Notes: a model not told the origin generated them from the letters alone. Counted from the first letter of the stretch, positions 37,550 to 46,348 are shown. The stretch is 64,000 bases of DNA from Thalassobaculum sp. OXR-137 (GCF_034377285.1 NZ_CP139715.1:5395748-5459747); one strand, 5' to 3'. Program-made: numbers and translations.

Positions 37550-38201
37550 GGGCAGCCTCCCGGAACCGGCCGATCAGGTCGTTCACCGGCCCGGGCCGGG
37601 TCTTCAGCGCGGTGCGGTTCACCGCCAGACGGGCGCTTACATCAGCGATCCGGTCGATCTCCACCAGCCCGTTGGCCTTCAGGGTCGAGCCGGTCTGCAC
37701 CAGGTCGACGATGCGGCGGCACAGGCCGAGATTCGGGGCCAGCTCCAGCGCGCCGTTCAGCTTGATGCACTCCGCCTGAACCCCGCGCCGGGCGAAATAA
37801 CGGCGGGTGACGTTCGGATACTTGGTGGCCACGCGCAGGTGCGACCAGCGCTGCGGATCCTCGTTGGCGGCCAGATCGGCCGGCGCGGCGACGGCGAGAT
37901 GGCAGTGGCCGACATCCAGGTTCACCGGTGCGTAGATCTCCGGATGATCGAACTCCATCAGCACATCCGAGCCCGATACCGCCAGGTGGGCGGCGCCGAA
38001 GGCCAGGAAGGTGGCGGTGTCGAAGCTGCGCACCCGGATGATGTCGAGGTTCGGATCGGAGGTGGCGAACTGGAGCTGACGCGCGTCCTCGTCGAAGAAC
38101 GCGTCCTCCGGTTCGACCCCGGCCCGCGCCATCAGCGGTGCGATCGCCTTCAGGATCCGGCCCTTGGGCACGGCCAATACAAGCTTGTCGTTCGCATTCA
38201 C
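37539..38201 (-). CDS. hisG: ATP phosphoribosyltransferase catalytic subunit, short form
   Basis: A 220-residue short-form HisG, condensing ATP and PRPP in the first step of histidine synthesis. Motifs: LVLAVPKGRILKAIAPLMARAG, FDTATFLAFGAAHLAVSGSDVLME, RVATKYPNVTRRYFARRG and IVDLVQTGSTLKANGL, the PRPP-binding stretch. It lacks the C-terminal regulatory domain of long HisG and therefore needs HisZ (encoded at 2482-3642). The GTG at 38201 gives the family length; the frame is open upstream without a plausible start. Confidence 0.95.
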   Translation of the reverse strand: MNANDKLVLAVPKGRILKAIAPLMARAGVEPEDAFFDEDARQLQFATSDPNLDIIRVRSFDTATFLAFGAAHLAVSGSDVLMEFDHPEIYAPVNLDVGHCHLAVAAPADLAANEDPQRWSHLRVATKYPNVTRRYFARRGVQAECIKLNGALELAPNLGLCRRIVDLVQTGSTLKANGLVEIDRIADVSARLAVNRTALKTRPGPVNDLIGRFREAARAA

Positions 38202-38250
38202 GGCTGTGTCGTCCCGTTGAAAACCTTGCGCCGTCGGCACGTGTGCGGCC

Positions 38251-38754
38251 TTAAGCGGCCCCGTCCGAGTGCTCGCCCTCGTCGTGGGACGGGCGGAACA
38301 CGGTGGGCCAGGGGGTGCCGAGGTCCTCCACGTGACAGGACAGGCTGTCCACGTCAAGCCGGATGGTCGATTCGCCGGCGAACACCAGGTCGACCACGCC
38401 CTCGCCATAGGCCAGGGACAGCAGGTTCAGCATCTGCCCGGGATCGCGTCGGTCGATGCCCCGGGTGCGGACCTTGCGCACCCCTTCGAAGCGGATGCCG
38501 GTATGCACCCGCTCGAACGGCGTGTCCTGGCCCTCGGCCACGGTGCCGTCCGGCGCGATCTCCCAGCGGAACCGGCCGGCCACCAGGACGAACCGGTTCT
38601 CGTCGGCCAGGAAGCTCATTTCCGACACCGGCACGATCGCGTCCTGCAGATAGGCGGCGACCACGGTGAGATCCTCGAGATCCTCCGCCCGCACCCGCAG
38701 CGGACGGTCCCGCCCCTGATCCCCGAAGGGCCTGATCGCCGGCGTCCGGGCCAT
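38251..38754 (-). CDS. DUF2948 family protein
   Basis: A 167-residue protein from the ATG at 38754 (MARTPAIRP). The family pattern is clear: PLRVRAEDLEDLTVVAAYLQDAIVPVSEMSFLADENRFVLVAGRFRWE, then ERVHTGIRFEGVRKV and GEGVVDLVFAGESTIRLDVDSLSCHVEDLG. Its function is unknown. It stands between murA (4 bases upstream) and hisG (49 bases downstream), a conserved alphaproteobacterial position. Confidence 0.9.
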   Translation of the reverse strand: MARTPAIRPFGDQGRDRPLRVRAEDLEDLTVVAAYLQDAIVPVSEMSFLADENRFVLVAGRFRWEIAPDGTVAEGQDTPFERVHTGIRFEGVRKVRTRGIDRRDPGQMLNLLSLAYGEGVVDLVFAGESTIRLDVDSLSCHVEDLGTPWPTVFRPSHDEGEHSDGAA

Positions 38755-38758
38755 GCGC

Positions 38759-40042
38759 CTACTCCTCCGCCGCAGCGCGGTCGGAGGCGACGCGCCCCAC
38801 ATCGGCGCCACAGGCGGACAGCTTGCCCACCAGATCCTGGTAGCCGCGGTCCAGATGGTAGATCCGGTTGATCACCGTCTCGCCCTCGGCGGCGAGCCCG
38901 GCCAGCACCAGCGAGACCGAGGCGCGCAGATCGGTCGCCATCACCTGCGCGCCCTTCAGCTTCTCCACGCCGCGCACCATGGCGGACGCGTGGTGCACCG
39001 TGATGTTGGCGCCCATACGCGACAGTTCCGGCACGTGCATGAAGCGGTTCTCGAAGATCGTCTCGGTGATCATCGACGCGCCCCGGGACACGGTCATCAA
39101 CGACATGAACTGGGCCTGCAGGTCGGTCGGGAAGCCCGGATAGGGCTCGGTCATCATGTCGACGCCCAGCACCCGGTCGCCGTCGCGGGCGACGCGCACG
39201 CCGCCCTCGACCGTCTCCAGGGTGACGCCGGCCCGGCGCAGGGTCTCCGCCGCCGCGTCGATCAGGTCCAGCTCGGTATCGGTCAGGACGACGTCGCCGC
39301 CGGCGATGGCGACCGCCATGGCATAGGTGCCGGTCTCGATCCGGTCGGCCACCACCTTATGCTCGGCCCCGCCCAGATCCGGCTTGCCCTGGATGTGGAT
39401 GGTGTCGGTGCCGGCACCCTCGATCTGCGCGCCCATGGCGGTCAGCAGCTTGGCGAGGTCGCTGATCTCCGGCTCGCGGGCGGCGTTGACCAGCACGGTC
39501 TCGCCCTCGGCCAGGGCAGCGGCCATCATCAGGTTCTCGGTGGCGCCGACGGAGACGAAGGGGAAGGTGACCCGGCCGCCGCGCAGCCGGCCGCCCGGCG
39601 CCTTCGCCTCTATATAGCCGGCCTCGATGGTCACCTCGGCGCCGAGATCGGCGAGACCCTTGAGGTGCAGGTCGACCGGCCGGTTGCCGATGGCGCAGCC
39701 GCCCGGCAGCGAGACCTGGGCCTGGCCGAAGCGCGCGACCAGGGGACCCAGCACCAGGACCGAGGCCCGCATCTTGCGGACCAGATCGTAGGGGGCCACG
39801 GTGCTGTCGATCCGGGCCGCGTCCATGGCCATGTCGCCGCCGTCGCGCTCGATGCGGACGCCGTGCTGGCGCAGCAGGCTGGTCATCGACGCGATGTCGG
39901 CCAGATCCGGAACATTGGTGAGTTTGATCGGCTCGCCGGACAGCAGGCTCGCCGCCATCAGCGGAAGGGCAGCGTTCTTGGCACCGCTGATGGGGATCGT
40001 CCCGTGGAGCGGCCGGCCGCCCCGCACGCGAATCTGGTCCAT
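38759..40042 (-). CDS. murA: UDP-N-acetylglucosamine 1-carboxyvinyltransferase
   Basis: A 427-residue enzyme transferring enolpyruvate from PEP to UDP-GlcNAc, the first committed step of peptidoglycan synthesis. The N-terminus [31 protein letters not shown] has the conserved Lys/Asn pair. The catalytic Cys, target of fosfomycin, is in [20 protein letters not shown]. Other blocks: [16 protein letters not shown] and [19 protein letters not shown]. It heads the minus-strand cluster down to yacG. Confidence 0.97.
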   Translation of the reverse strand: MDQIRVRGGRPLHGTIPISGAKNAALPLMAASLLSGEPIKLTNVPDLADIASMTSLLRQHGVRIERDGGDMAMDAARIDSTVAPYDLVRKMRASVLVLGPLVARFGQAQVSLPGGCAIGNRPVDLHLKGLADLGAEVTIEAGYIEAKAPGGRLRGGRVTFPFVSVGATENLMMAAALAEGETVLVNAAREPEISDLAKLLTAMGAQIEGAGTDTIHIQGKPDLGGAEHKVVADRIETGTYAMAVAIAGGDVVLTDTELDLIDAAAETLRRAGVTLETVEGGVRVARDGDRVLGVDMMTEPYPGFPTDLQAQFMSLMTVSRGASMITETIFENRFMHVPELSRMGANITVHHASAMVRGVEKLKGAQVMATDLRASVSLVLAGLAAEGETVINRIYHLDRGYQDLVGKLSACGADVGRVASDRAAAEE

Positions 40043-40153
40043 GGATCACACAACATGTTGTTTGGTCGGTTCTAACCGACGGGGGCGGGAGGGCTCAAGC
40101 ACGACGCCTTCTGGATGCACCCCCATTCGGGCGAAACCGTGGCATACCGCCAT

Positions 40154-40354
40154 TTATTCCGGGTCGGCGGCATCCTTCGCGGGAGGCTCCGCATCCGCCC
40201 TTGCCCGTGATTGCGCCTTGCGGCGGCGCAGATTCGCGCGCAGGGCCTGTTCCAGCCGGGCAGTGCGGTCGTCCTTGGCGCCTGCGGCCGCGGGTCCGGC
40301 GGCGCCGTCCGTCGAGGATTTCGCCGGGCCGGTCCGGCGCTTGTCGCGATCCAT
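40154..40354 (-). CDS. Small basic protein of unknown function
   Basis: 66 residues from the ATG at 40354 (MDRDKRRTGPAKSSTDG). It is strongly charged and low in hydrophobics, with the conserved-looking core RTARLEQALRANLRRRKAQSRARADAE. Similar short LRANLxRRKAQxRAR proteins are common near murA in Alphaproteobacteria. Function unknown. An in-frame ATG at 40399 would add 15 residues. Confidence 0.55.
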   Translation of the reverse strand: MDRDKRRTGPAKSSTDGAAGPAAAGAKDDRTARLEQALRANLRRRKAQSRARADAEPPAKDAADPE

Positions 40355-40557
40355 GCTCCTCTCCGATCCTTGCGGTTTCATGCTGTCGCGCGCCGTCATC
40401 GTGTGGGGGCGGTGCCGGTCCCTGCAGCGGCCGATCCGGCGCGCGGGCGGTCCGTCCTATCACGGCATGTCATAAACCGGCGATAACGCACTTGCACCCC
40501 GCAGGTGTCTCTGGCATGTATGCGCGCCTCGCGGGTCGGCGCCCATCGCCAACGCTT

Positions 40558-42186
40558 TCAGCCCGCCGCAGGATGCTGCCGTAGCTCAGGGGTAGAGCAC
40601 TCCCTTGGTAAGGGAGAGGCCGAGAGTTCAAATCTCTCCGGCAGCACCACCTTTCTTTCTGACATGCTAAGACCGTCTAACACCCTAAAAACATTCGACT
40701 TTTTGGTGTTCAAACAGCCTGTTTCTCGACTGTGCTCAACAGGCCCGTCAAAGGCCAGTCTCATCACTAAATTGCGGGCGTCCGGGCCGCCAATTTTCCA
40801 GCAATCATAAGGGTTTGCGAGAAATCGCATCGAGAGTTCAAACATTTCCGCGAACGGGCGTGCGGGCGCAGCCTTCCGCGAGGCCAGATCAAGCGCGACA
40901 AGCTTGTCCTTCTCCAACGCCTCTATGCGGTCTTCGAAGGCTTTCAGGGCGCGAGCGTTCGACACTTCCATCATGCGATCGACGACCTTGCCAATCTCGA
41001 CTTCCAGCTCTCGTACCTTGTTCGCATAGGCTTTGGTGGTTGCCGTCAACCGGGCTGCCTGTGCATCCCACGCCTTGGCGAACAGGGCCGCTGCTAGGTC
41101 GAGGAAAGGACGCGAGGGCTGGAGCGTTCGAAGAACCTCCTCGAAGCGTCCATGCAGCTTCGCCGCTGGGATCGTCTTGCCTCTCTCCGCGCAGCCCTGG
41201 TGGTGACAGAAGTAATAGGGATAGTGTTGGTACTTGCCCTTGCTCCATCCTGCGGTCAGCGAATATCCGCACGCCGAGCATGCGACCGCGCCCCGAAGCG
41301 GAATATCCTCGCTCATATCTTTCCGCGCGGGCATGACAGGACGCATCTTGAGACGTTCCTGAATGCGCCAGAACGTCTCCTTAGAAACAATCCCCTCGTG
41401 CTTCGCCTCGCGCATGGAGATACCCCAACTCGGAGCCGAGACGTATCCACCATACAGGATTTGCTCGAGCATGCGCTTGACGGTCATCTGCCGTATACGC
41501 CCACCCGGCAGATCTTTTGGGAACTCCGGTTGAGCTTCTAGGTAGCGAACGACTTCAGACTGCGATTGATATCTCCCGCAGGCGAAGCCTTCGAGGGCTT
41601 CCCGGACGATGGAGGCAATTGGCTCGTCGTGAACGAGCACCTTTCCGCCGCCCTTGGCCGCTACGTATTTAAGGCCCACCGGTGGAACTGAGCGCACCGC
41701 ATAACCTTGCTCGACACGGGCCATGGCCTTTTGCTTGTTCTGCCTCCCCATCTGGAGACGTTCCAACTCACCGGCAGCGGCAGAGATGATCTCGTTGAAT
41801 TTGCCTTCGGGCGTGTCCTCGAAATTGAAGTTAAGGCATTCGCGCACAGCGCCACGCTCGGTCATGATCCGGCGTAGTTTCAGGTGAAACTCGACGTCTC
41901 TTGCATAGCGTTTTAGATCATCAAAAATTACAACGTAACGTTCGTGAGCCCGGGCATCGAGATAAGCCAGCAGTGCGACCATGCCCTTGCGGTTAATGAA
42001 ATCACCGCCGCCTGAGACGTCATCTGGGAATACGGCCTCGACCGTATAGCCCTTCGCTTCGGCATACTGACGGCAGCGATACTCCTGACTATCAAGCCCG
42101 GAGCCGTCCTTGGTTTGCTTCTTTCCAGAGACCCGGCAGTAGATGACGGCTTTGGCCGGTCGGCTGATATTCGTGACGCTATTCAT
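40558..42186 (-). CDS. Large serine recombinase (integrase) of the island
   Basis: 542 residues as the frame reads. The N-terminal resolvase domain has AVIYCRVSGKKQTKDGSGLDSQ with the nucleophile Ser20. A recombinase domain (PVGLKYVAAKGGGKV, MTVKRMLEQILYGGYV) and a zinc ribbon (CSACGYSLTAGWSKGKYQHYPYYFCHHQGC) follow, then a coiled coil and a C-terminal domain. The last ~30 residues (VLPERFELSASPLPRECSTP) are antisense to tRNA-Thr, so they are encoded partly by host DNA and the element's own protein may end differently. The ATG at 42186 follows GGAGGAG and overlaps the upstream gene by 8 bases. It probably integrates and excises the island. Confidence 0.88.
   Translation of the reverse strand: MNSVTNISRPAKAVIYCRVSGKKQTKDGSGLDSQEYRCRQYAEAKGYTVEAVFPDDVSGGGDFINRKGMVALLAYLDARAHERYVVIFDDLKRYARDVEFHLKLRRIMTERGAVRECLNFNFEDTPEGKFNEIISAAAGELERLQMGRQNKQKAMARVEQGYAVRSVPPVGLKYVAAKGGGKVLVHDEPIASIVREALEGFACGRYQSQSEVVRYLEAQPEFPKDLPGGRIRQMTVKRMLEQILYGGYVSAPSWGISMREAKHEGIVSKETFWRIQERLKMRPVMPARKDMSEDIPLRGAVACSACGYSLTAGWSKGKYQHYPYYFCHHQGCAERGKTIPAAKLHGRFEEVLRTLQPSRPFLDLAAALFAKAWDAQAARLTATTKAYANKVRELEVEIGKVVDRMMEVSNARALKAFEDRIEALEKDKLVALDLASRKAAPARPFAEMFELSMRFLANPYDCWKIGGPDARNLVMRLAFDGPVEHSRETGCLNTKKSNVFRVLDGLSMSERKVVLPERFELSASPLPRECSTPELRQHPAAG
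40575..40649 (+). tRNA. tRNA-Thr (GGT), junction of the integrated island
   Basis: A complete plus-strand cloverleaf. Acceptor GCTGCCG (40575-40581) pairs with CGGCAGC (40639-40645), discriminator A, CCA at 40647-40649. The anticodon stem-loop CTCCCTTGGTAAGGGAG gives GGT, and the T-arm contains AGTTCAAATCT. Everything downstream is foreign in character and begins with a serine recombinase gene, so the 3' end of this gene is the likely attachment site. Confidence 0.96.
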
Positions 42187-42547
42187 CAATGACTCCTCCC
42201 GCACGTGAACCGGCTTTTGGCCTGTTCAAGCGCATAAATTCTTCGATCAAATCACCATGGGAGGAGTTTACCATGCCAGGGCGCAAAGACGCCGATTTCC
42301 CGCAGAAATCTGGGACTTCTCCACAGGAAACCCGTGCCTGCTGCACCGGATGAACGTTGAAGCCGAGAGCGACGAACTCGCAAACGATACTCCAGATAAG
42401 CGTGATATATTCCGCCTTCTGCTCGTCGCTCCAGTCGGCTTCGGATAAGAAGTGCGCGAACTCGGTGGCGTCAAATTCGAGGGAGAGTGGGCTGGTCGCA
42501 GAGCGGGGCTCTTGGAGCCCGATTGGGTTTTGTGTTTTTTCCAGCGT
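42179..42547 (-). CDS. Hypothetical protein coupled to the serine recombinase
   Basis: 122 residues from the ATG at 42547, which has AAGGAG six bases upstream. Acidic and soluble: a block EFDATEFAHFLSEADWSDEQKAEYITLIWSIVCEFVALGFNVHPVQQA, then HGDLIEEFMRLN. No recognised domain. Its stop lies past the recombinase ATG (8-base overlap), so the two are co-translated; a role as accessory or directionality factor for the recombinase is possible but purely positional. Confidence 0.65.
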   Translation of the reverse strand, partial: TLEKTQNPIGLQEPRSATSPLSLEFDATEFAHFLSEADWSDEQKAEYITLIWSIVCEFVALGFNVHPVQQARVSCGEVPDFCGKSASLRPGMVNSSHGDLIEEFMRLNRPKAGSRAGGVIDE

Positions 42548-42677
42548 CATTGCCATCTCCTTCGTCAAATCAACACCCCATGTCGCGTTCCTTTCCTTGG
42601 TAGCGACAGAACAAAAAGAGAACAATATCTACTTTAATTTGTGTCGCCCCGCAAGGAGAACCTCATCTGGATTCTCA

Positions 42678-43121
42678 CTATCTTTCTTGGTCTCGTTCTT
42701 GATTGCGAATGGCGTCATGCGTTTCGCCGCGCTGACACTTGAATTCCGCCTTCCGCTCTTCACTCTCCCGTTCGCTGTTTTCGCGAATGGCTTCGCGCTG
42801 GAGTTCATTCGACCGTGTGTAGGTCTGCCTTGCGAGTTCGGAAAGACGAAGGAGATCGGCTCCGGCGAAGCTTTGTGAATCCCGGTAATTGCCGTCCTGA
42901 TCGCGATAGGTCCGGCTGAACGTCGCCGAGTGCATGACGGAGTTCTCGGTTTCATTCCGCCAGATTGCAGACTTGAGATGGCCATCGCGCAGAGTGTCGG
43001 CAGGCTGCTTGTGCGAGTGTTCCTGCTCGGGCTGCGGCTGTTCGGTCTGATGCGGTTCGGTTCGCGGTTGCTCGTGCTGCGGCCCTCGCGACGAGGTCTG
43101 TTCAGTGTGGTCACGCTCCAT
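42678..43121 (-). CDS. Hypothetical island protein with aromatic-rich core
   Basis: 147 residues, GGAGGT seven bases before the ATG. The first ~45 residues are Gln/Glu/Pro/His-rich and probably disordered. The core LKSAIWRNETENSVMHSATFSRTYRDQDGNYRDSQSF followed by LLRLSELARQTY resembles small proteins I associate with alphaproteobacterial plasmids and conjugative elements, possibly an OB-like nucleic-acid-binding fold. The C-terminus is a highly charged helix. Function unknown. Confidence 0.65.
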   Translation of the reverse strand: MERDHTEQTSSRGPQHEQPRTEPHQTEQPQPEQEHSHKQPADTLRDGHLKSAIWRNETENSVMHSATFSRTYRDQDGNYRDSQSFAGADLLRLSELARQTYTRSNELQREAIRENSERESEERKAEFKCQRGETHDAIRNQERDQER

Positions 43122-43160
43122 GGTAGCTACCTCCTTGGCTGTAAATAGAATTGGCCCTGA

Positions 43161-43544
43161 CTATTCGCGGCCTCGGGCGTTGAAGCTTGCACATCGGTCG
43201 TGCTGCTGGTCCGGTGGCCTCACCGAGCGAGAGGCTGCGAAATCTGCCTGACGCCGCGCTCGGTCATGAGCTTCGGCGTCCTGACGTTCGCGCTCCCAAT
43301 TGGCATCGAAGGCTTCTCGGTCGGCATCGAGGGCAAGGGTTGGGCCAGGCCGCAATTCCGGTTCTGGCCGTTCGCGCCTGACCATGAATGACTCGCGCCG
43401 CGCCTCCGGCGCCATGTCCTCGCCTTCGGGCTCGAAGGCTTGGGACACGGGCGATACGTGGTCCAATGCTGAACTCTGGCCCGGAAGGTGATCCCGATTT
43501 TGCCAAGAAAATGCAGCGCGGCCCGTGTCCGGCGCTCCGGTCAT
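43161..43544 (-). CDS. Hypothetical charged protein
   Basis: 127 residues with GGAGAC upstream of the ATG. Very rich in Arg, Glu, Asp and Pro (PEARRESFMVRRERPEPELRPG, DANWERERQDAEAHDRARRQADF); probably largely disordered. No recognised family. It sits between the 147-residue gene and the coupling-protein gene on the same strand. Confidence 0.5.
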   Translation of the reverse strand: MTGAPDTGRAAFSWQNRDHLPGQSSALDHVSPVSQAFEPEGEDMAPEARRESFMVRRERPEPELRPGPTLALDADREAFDANWERERQDAEAHDRARRQADFAASRSVRPPDQQHDRCASFNARGRE

Positions 43545-43601
43545 GGCGGTCTCCTGTTGATTGATTGGATGGACGGGCGGCCGAGGCCGCCCGCCGGATG
43601 A

Positions 43602-45197
43602 TTATCCGATGCGTGACCAGCGACCGCTTGCATACTGGGGCATGTGCGCGAAGCGTTCCGGCACTGGCTCAGTAATCACCGGCCGCCAGGAATGACCCCA
43701 GAAGGTTTTAACACGGACGCGGTCCATCGGCGGGTGATAAGGGTTCGGATGGAACTTTCCCGCCATAGAACGCTCCTCGTAATAAGGCCTGCGGTCCGCG
43801 TAGATCGGATGCGGCAGGCCATCGGCGAACAGATACATCTTGCCCGCCGGTGTGTTCAGGATCTCGTCAGGGCTTCGCAGATATCGTTGCCGTTTGGCGG
43901 GCAGTGCTGCATTGCGGGCGTGATGCGCAATCTTGAGACCCGTTTCCATCGGGTCTTGCCCGCCGATCAGCGCTTGCACGGCCAGATGACGGCCATGGCG
44001 GGCAATCTCCTGGCGCGCGGAATCCTCATGCGCCAGCGTTTCTGATCCAAGCATTCTCGAAACCATCGTGGCGGTATCCAGATCCCGAACTGCGAAGAAG
44101 CACCGCAACGCCGCGCTCGCAGTGATGATCGTCTCGGCCTCGGGTGCGATCGCACGCATCTGTTTCGTGCTCTGGAACACTGCGACCGGACGCACGCCAA
44201 TGCCTGCGCCATATGAGAAGAGTTTTGCAACTAAAGGAAATCCGCCGAGCAAGGCGCACTCGTCTAGAACCCACGTCTGCTGTGTGGCTGATGGTGCTCT
44301 CGCCTTATAGATCATTCCGGAAACCAGAATGGCCTTAATGACCGGAGCCCATGCCTCGATGAATTCTGCAGGCGGCATCAAGTAGACCTGCCATGGCTGG
44401 GGTCCACTCGTGAGCTGTTCCATCGAAAAGTTGAAGGGCGGCGAGACGCTTGCCATCAGAACCGGATCGCTCAGAGCAGCGAAGGATTTGAGTAACTCGC
44501 CGAGAATTCCCGGAAATCCGTTGCCCGTGCTGGAGCGCGAAGCCGCAATTTCTTCCTCGACGCGCCGCGCGATCTCGAAACGGCTTTCGGACATCCGGAA
44601 GGCGACGTCGAGCCACGCACTGCCGCCCGCAGGGATAAGATTGATGGCACGGTATAGGTCCGGGAAGGTCAGGACCTTGTTTGTCTCGGTTAGACTGAGG
44701 GCAAGCGCTTCCAAAAATTCCCGAGCGCGCCCCTCGAAGTACACTCCGCCCGGGCTACCGCTGTTCGGTATGATATTCGCGCAAAAGACCTTCACGTCCG
44801 AGACAAGGCTCGGGCTATCGATCCGCACATAATCGAGCGGGTTGATGCGGCAGGATGGCAGCCCGCAGAGCGACATGGGATTCCAGTGCGCGCAAAATTT
44901 GCCATCGGCCGTTTGGTTCTGCGAGATGGCCGCCAGCTCGCCCTTGGGGTCCAATACGACGACCGAGTTGTCCCGAAGAACGCCGGGGAGCAGGCTGTAA
45001 GCGAGGTACGAAGCGAGTTTACCTCCGCGCGCCCCGGCGCAGAGCAGCACGCCACCCATGCCGCCGTACCAAAGGCTACGTGAGCCCAAGAACCCCGTGA
45101 ACAAGCTGCTGGCGTGCTGGCGGAACAGGCCAGCCCGTGCGATGTCCCAGCGGCTCGCGAAGGCAGCCGATCCGTATGGTGTGGATGCATTGTCCAT
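43602..45197 (-). CDS. VirD4/TraG-like type IV coupling protein
   Basis: A 531-residue conjugation coupling ATPase, recruiting DNA-protein complexes to a secretion channel. The P-loop region reads LLCAGARGGKLASY (Lys60), short of the canonical APTRSGKG. Next come VVVLDPKGELAA, Walker B TWVLDECALLGGFPLVAKL (Asp312-Glu313) and VFQSTKQMRAIAPEAETI, all characteristic of TraG/VirD4. Unlike most relatives there is no obvious pair of N-terminal membrane helices. No relaxase or VirB genes are seen nearby, so it may work with another element's transfer channel. A strong terminator separates it from the upstream small genes. Confidence 0.82.
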   Translation of the reverse strand: MDNASTPYGSAAFASRWDIARAGLFRQHASSLFTGFLGSRSLWYGGMGGVLLCAGARGGKLASYLAYSLLPGVLRDNSVVVLDPKGELAAISQNQTADGKFCAHWNPMSLCGLPSCRINPLDYVRIDSPSLVSDVKVFCANIIPNSGSPGGVYFEGRAREFLEALALSLTETNKVLTFPDLYRAINLIPAGGSAWLDVAFRMSESRFEIARRVEEEIAASRSSTGNGFPGILGELLKSFAALSDPVLMASVSPPFNFSMEQLTSGPQPWQVYLMPPAEFIEAWAPVIKAILVSGMIYKARAPSATQQTWVLDECALLGGFPLVAKLFSYGAGIGVRPVAVFQSTKQMRAIAPEAETIITASAALRCFFAVRDLDTATMVSRMLGSETLAHEDSARQEIARHGRHLAVQALIGGQDPMETGLKIAHHARNAALPAKRQRYLRSPDEILNTPAGKMYLFADGLPHPIYADRRPYYEERSMAGKFHPNPYHPPMDRVRVKTFWGHSWRPVITEPVPERFAHMPQYASGRWSRIG

Positions 45198-45221
45198 CTG
45201 CGATCCCCATTCCGTGAATAG

Positions 45222-45248
45222 AAAAAGGGCGGGGCAAATGCCCCGCCC
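45222..45248 (-). terminator. Rho-independent terminator
   Basis: On the minus strand a perfect 9-bp stem (GGGCGGGGC 45227-45235 with GCCCCGCCC 45240-45248, 4-base loop) is followed by TTTTT. It lies just after the 49-residue gene and before the coupling-protein start, so it ends that transcript. Confidence 0.85.
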
Positions 45249-45271
45249 TCATTTCCGTTCTGGTTCGTCGA

Positions 45272-45421
45272 TCAGCTGCCGCCGATCGCGCCAATTACGA
45301 TGAAAAGGATGAACAGCAGTGCCAGCGCCCCGCCGATAGCTTCCCAGTCGACAACGGTCTTGTAGCCGACGCGCTGGATGTTGACGGACCCTCGGTCTAC
45401 CGGAATCTTCTTCGTGAACAT
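45272..45421 (-). CDS. 49-residue single-pass membrane protein
   Basis: Begins MFTKKIPVDRGSVNIQRVGY, then VDWEAIGGALALLFILFIVIGAIGGS. One C-terminal membrane helix after a short basic cytoplasmic part. No recognised family. It is followed immediately by a strong terminator and preceded by a second small membrane protein, suggesting a two-gene unit associated with the transfer module. Confidence 0.6.
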   Translation of the reverse strand: MFTKKIPVDRGSVNIQRVGYKTVVDWEAIGGALALLFILFIVIGAIGGS

Positions 45422-45440
45422 CGCTCGATGTGCCCCTTCT

Positions 45441-45740
45441 TCAGGTTGCGAAACGCAGCAACAGGACGGTCGCTGCGGTAATGATGCCGGTCGAGACTGT
45501 CGCCACCGAGAAGGTGAAGATCAGGACACCGCTCACGACCATCCAGACGAGCTGAATGGGGGTGCTGATCCAATACCCATATTGGTGAACGACGTAATCA
45601 TGAATGAACCAGATGGTCAGATTGTAGAACGGCCCGGTCCCGAGCAAAGTCACCACAAAAGCCACTGTGTATGAGAACCAACGGACGGCCGCCATGTAGG
45701 TTGTTTCATTGGCTCCTTTGTTTTGTCCGGGTACGTTCAA
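45441..45740 (-). CDS. 99-residue membrane protein
   Basis: TTG start with GGGGAGG six bases upstream. Two or three membrane segments (WFSYTVAFVVTLLGTGPFYNLTIWF; STPIQLVWMVVSGVLIFTFSVA; the tail is also hydrophobic). No recognised family. It lies 19 bases upstream of the 49-residue membrane gene on the same strand, so the two are probably co-expressed. Confidence 0.6.
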   Translation of the reverse strand: MNVPGQNKGANETTYMAAVRWFSYTVAFVVTLLGTGPFYNLTIWFIHDYVVHQYGYWISTPIQLVWMVVSGVLIFTFSVATVSTGIITAATVLLLRFAT

Positions 45741-45823
45741 ATCGGCCTCCCCTTTCTCTGTTGCGACAAAGGCGATGGATTCACTTTACGCTCTCCGGTC
45801 AGACCTCTCCTCGGATAAACGAG

Positions 45824-45848
45824 AAGAGGCCGCACAAAGCGGCCTCTT
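45824..45848 (-). terminator. Terminator hairpin after the 156-residue gene
   Basis: A perfect 10-bp stem, AAGAGGCCGC (45824-45833) with GCGGCCTCTT (45839-45848) and a 5-base loop, lies 29 bases past the stop of the minus-strand gene ending at 45878. The T-tract is short. Confidence 0.6.
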
Positions 45849-45877
45849 TGAACGGGTCTGACGCGATCGCAGCGGCA

Positions 45878-46348
45878 CTAGATCGGTCTGTCTTCGTTGT
45901 CATTTGTTCCGCGAACACCCCAGAAGCGCGCTTTGGCTGGGTTGGCTGCCCGCAAGATCGTCGCGATAGCGCGAGCCCGCTCCCGAGCCTCTTTTCGGAT
46001 ATGCAGCCGCCCTCGCGGTGGCGGTGAGGTGCAGGCCCATTCCCGAACCCAGTCCAGCCGTGCGGCTATGTCTTCCAGCACTGAAAGTGCTACGATGACC
46101 TCCTGTCCTTGGTCGTTGACGATGGCCCCAGGAAAGTCGCGGTAGTCGTTGAGAAGCTTCAGAACAAACTGTTCAGCGCCCAGGTGGTAGCTCGCGGCGT
46201 GAGACCGGATGTCCCGAACGAACTCGGAATTGCTCAGTTCCTCGTCGGTTACGAGGGTGGCGACCCGACAGCGACAGTAGCCATGGTTTAGGTAGAATTG
46301 GCAGATGGCAAACCGGGGAACGAGACTGTTTGATGGACATGTGCTCAT
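45878..46348 (-). CDS. Hypothetical protein (156 residues)
   Basis: ATG preceded by GGGAGG at six bases. The N-terminal ~35 residues are Cys-rich (CPSNSLVPRFAICQFYLNHGYCRCRV), followed by a soluble helical part (ELSNSEFVRDIRSHAASYHLGAEQFVLKLLNDYRDFPG) and a basic C-terminus. No recognised domain. It has its own terminator downstream, and the gap upstream carries a TTGTATACA site. Confidence 0.55.
   Translation of the reverse strand: MSTCPSNSLVPRFAICQFYLNHGYCRCRVATLVTDEELSNSEFVRDIRSHAASYHLGAEQFVLKLLNDYRDFPGAIVNDQGQEVIVALSVLEDIAARLDWVREWACTSPPPRGRLHIRKEARERARAIATILRAANPAKARFWGVRGTNDNEDRPI

Noticed and set aside
40558..40660. Recombinase C-terminus as a genuine conserved domain
   Set aside because: This part is antisense to tRNA-Thr; I treat it as read-through of host sequence.
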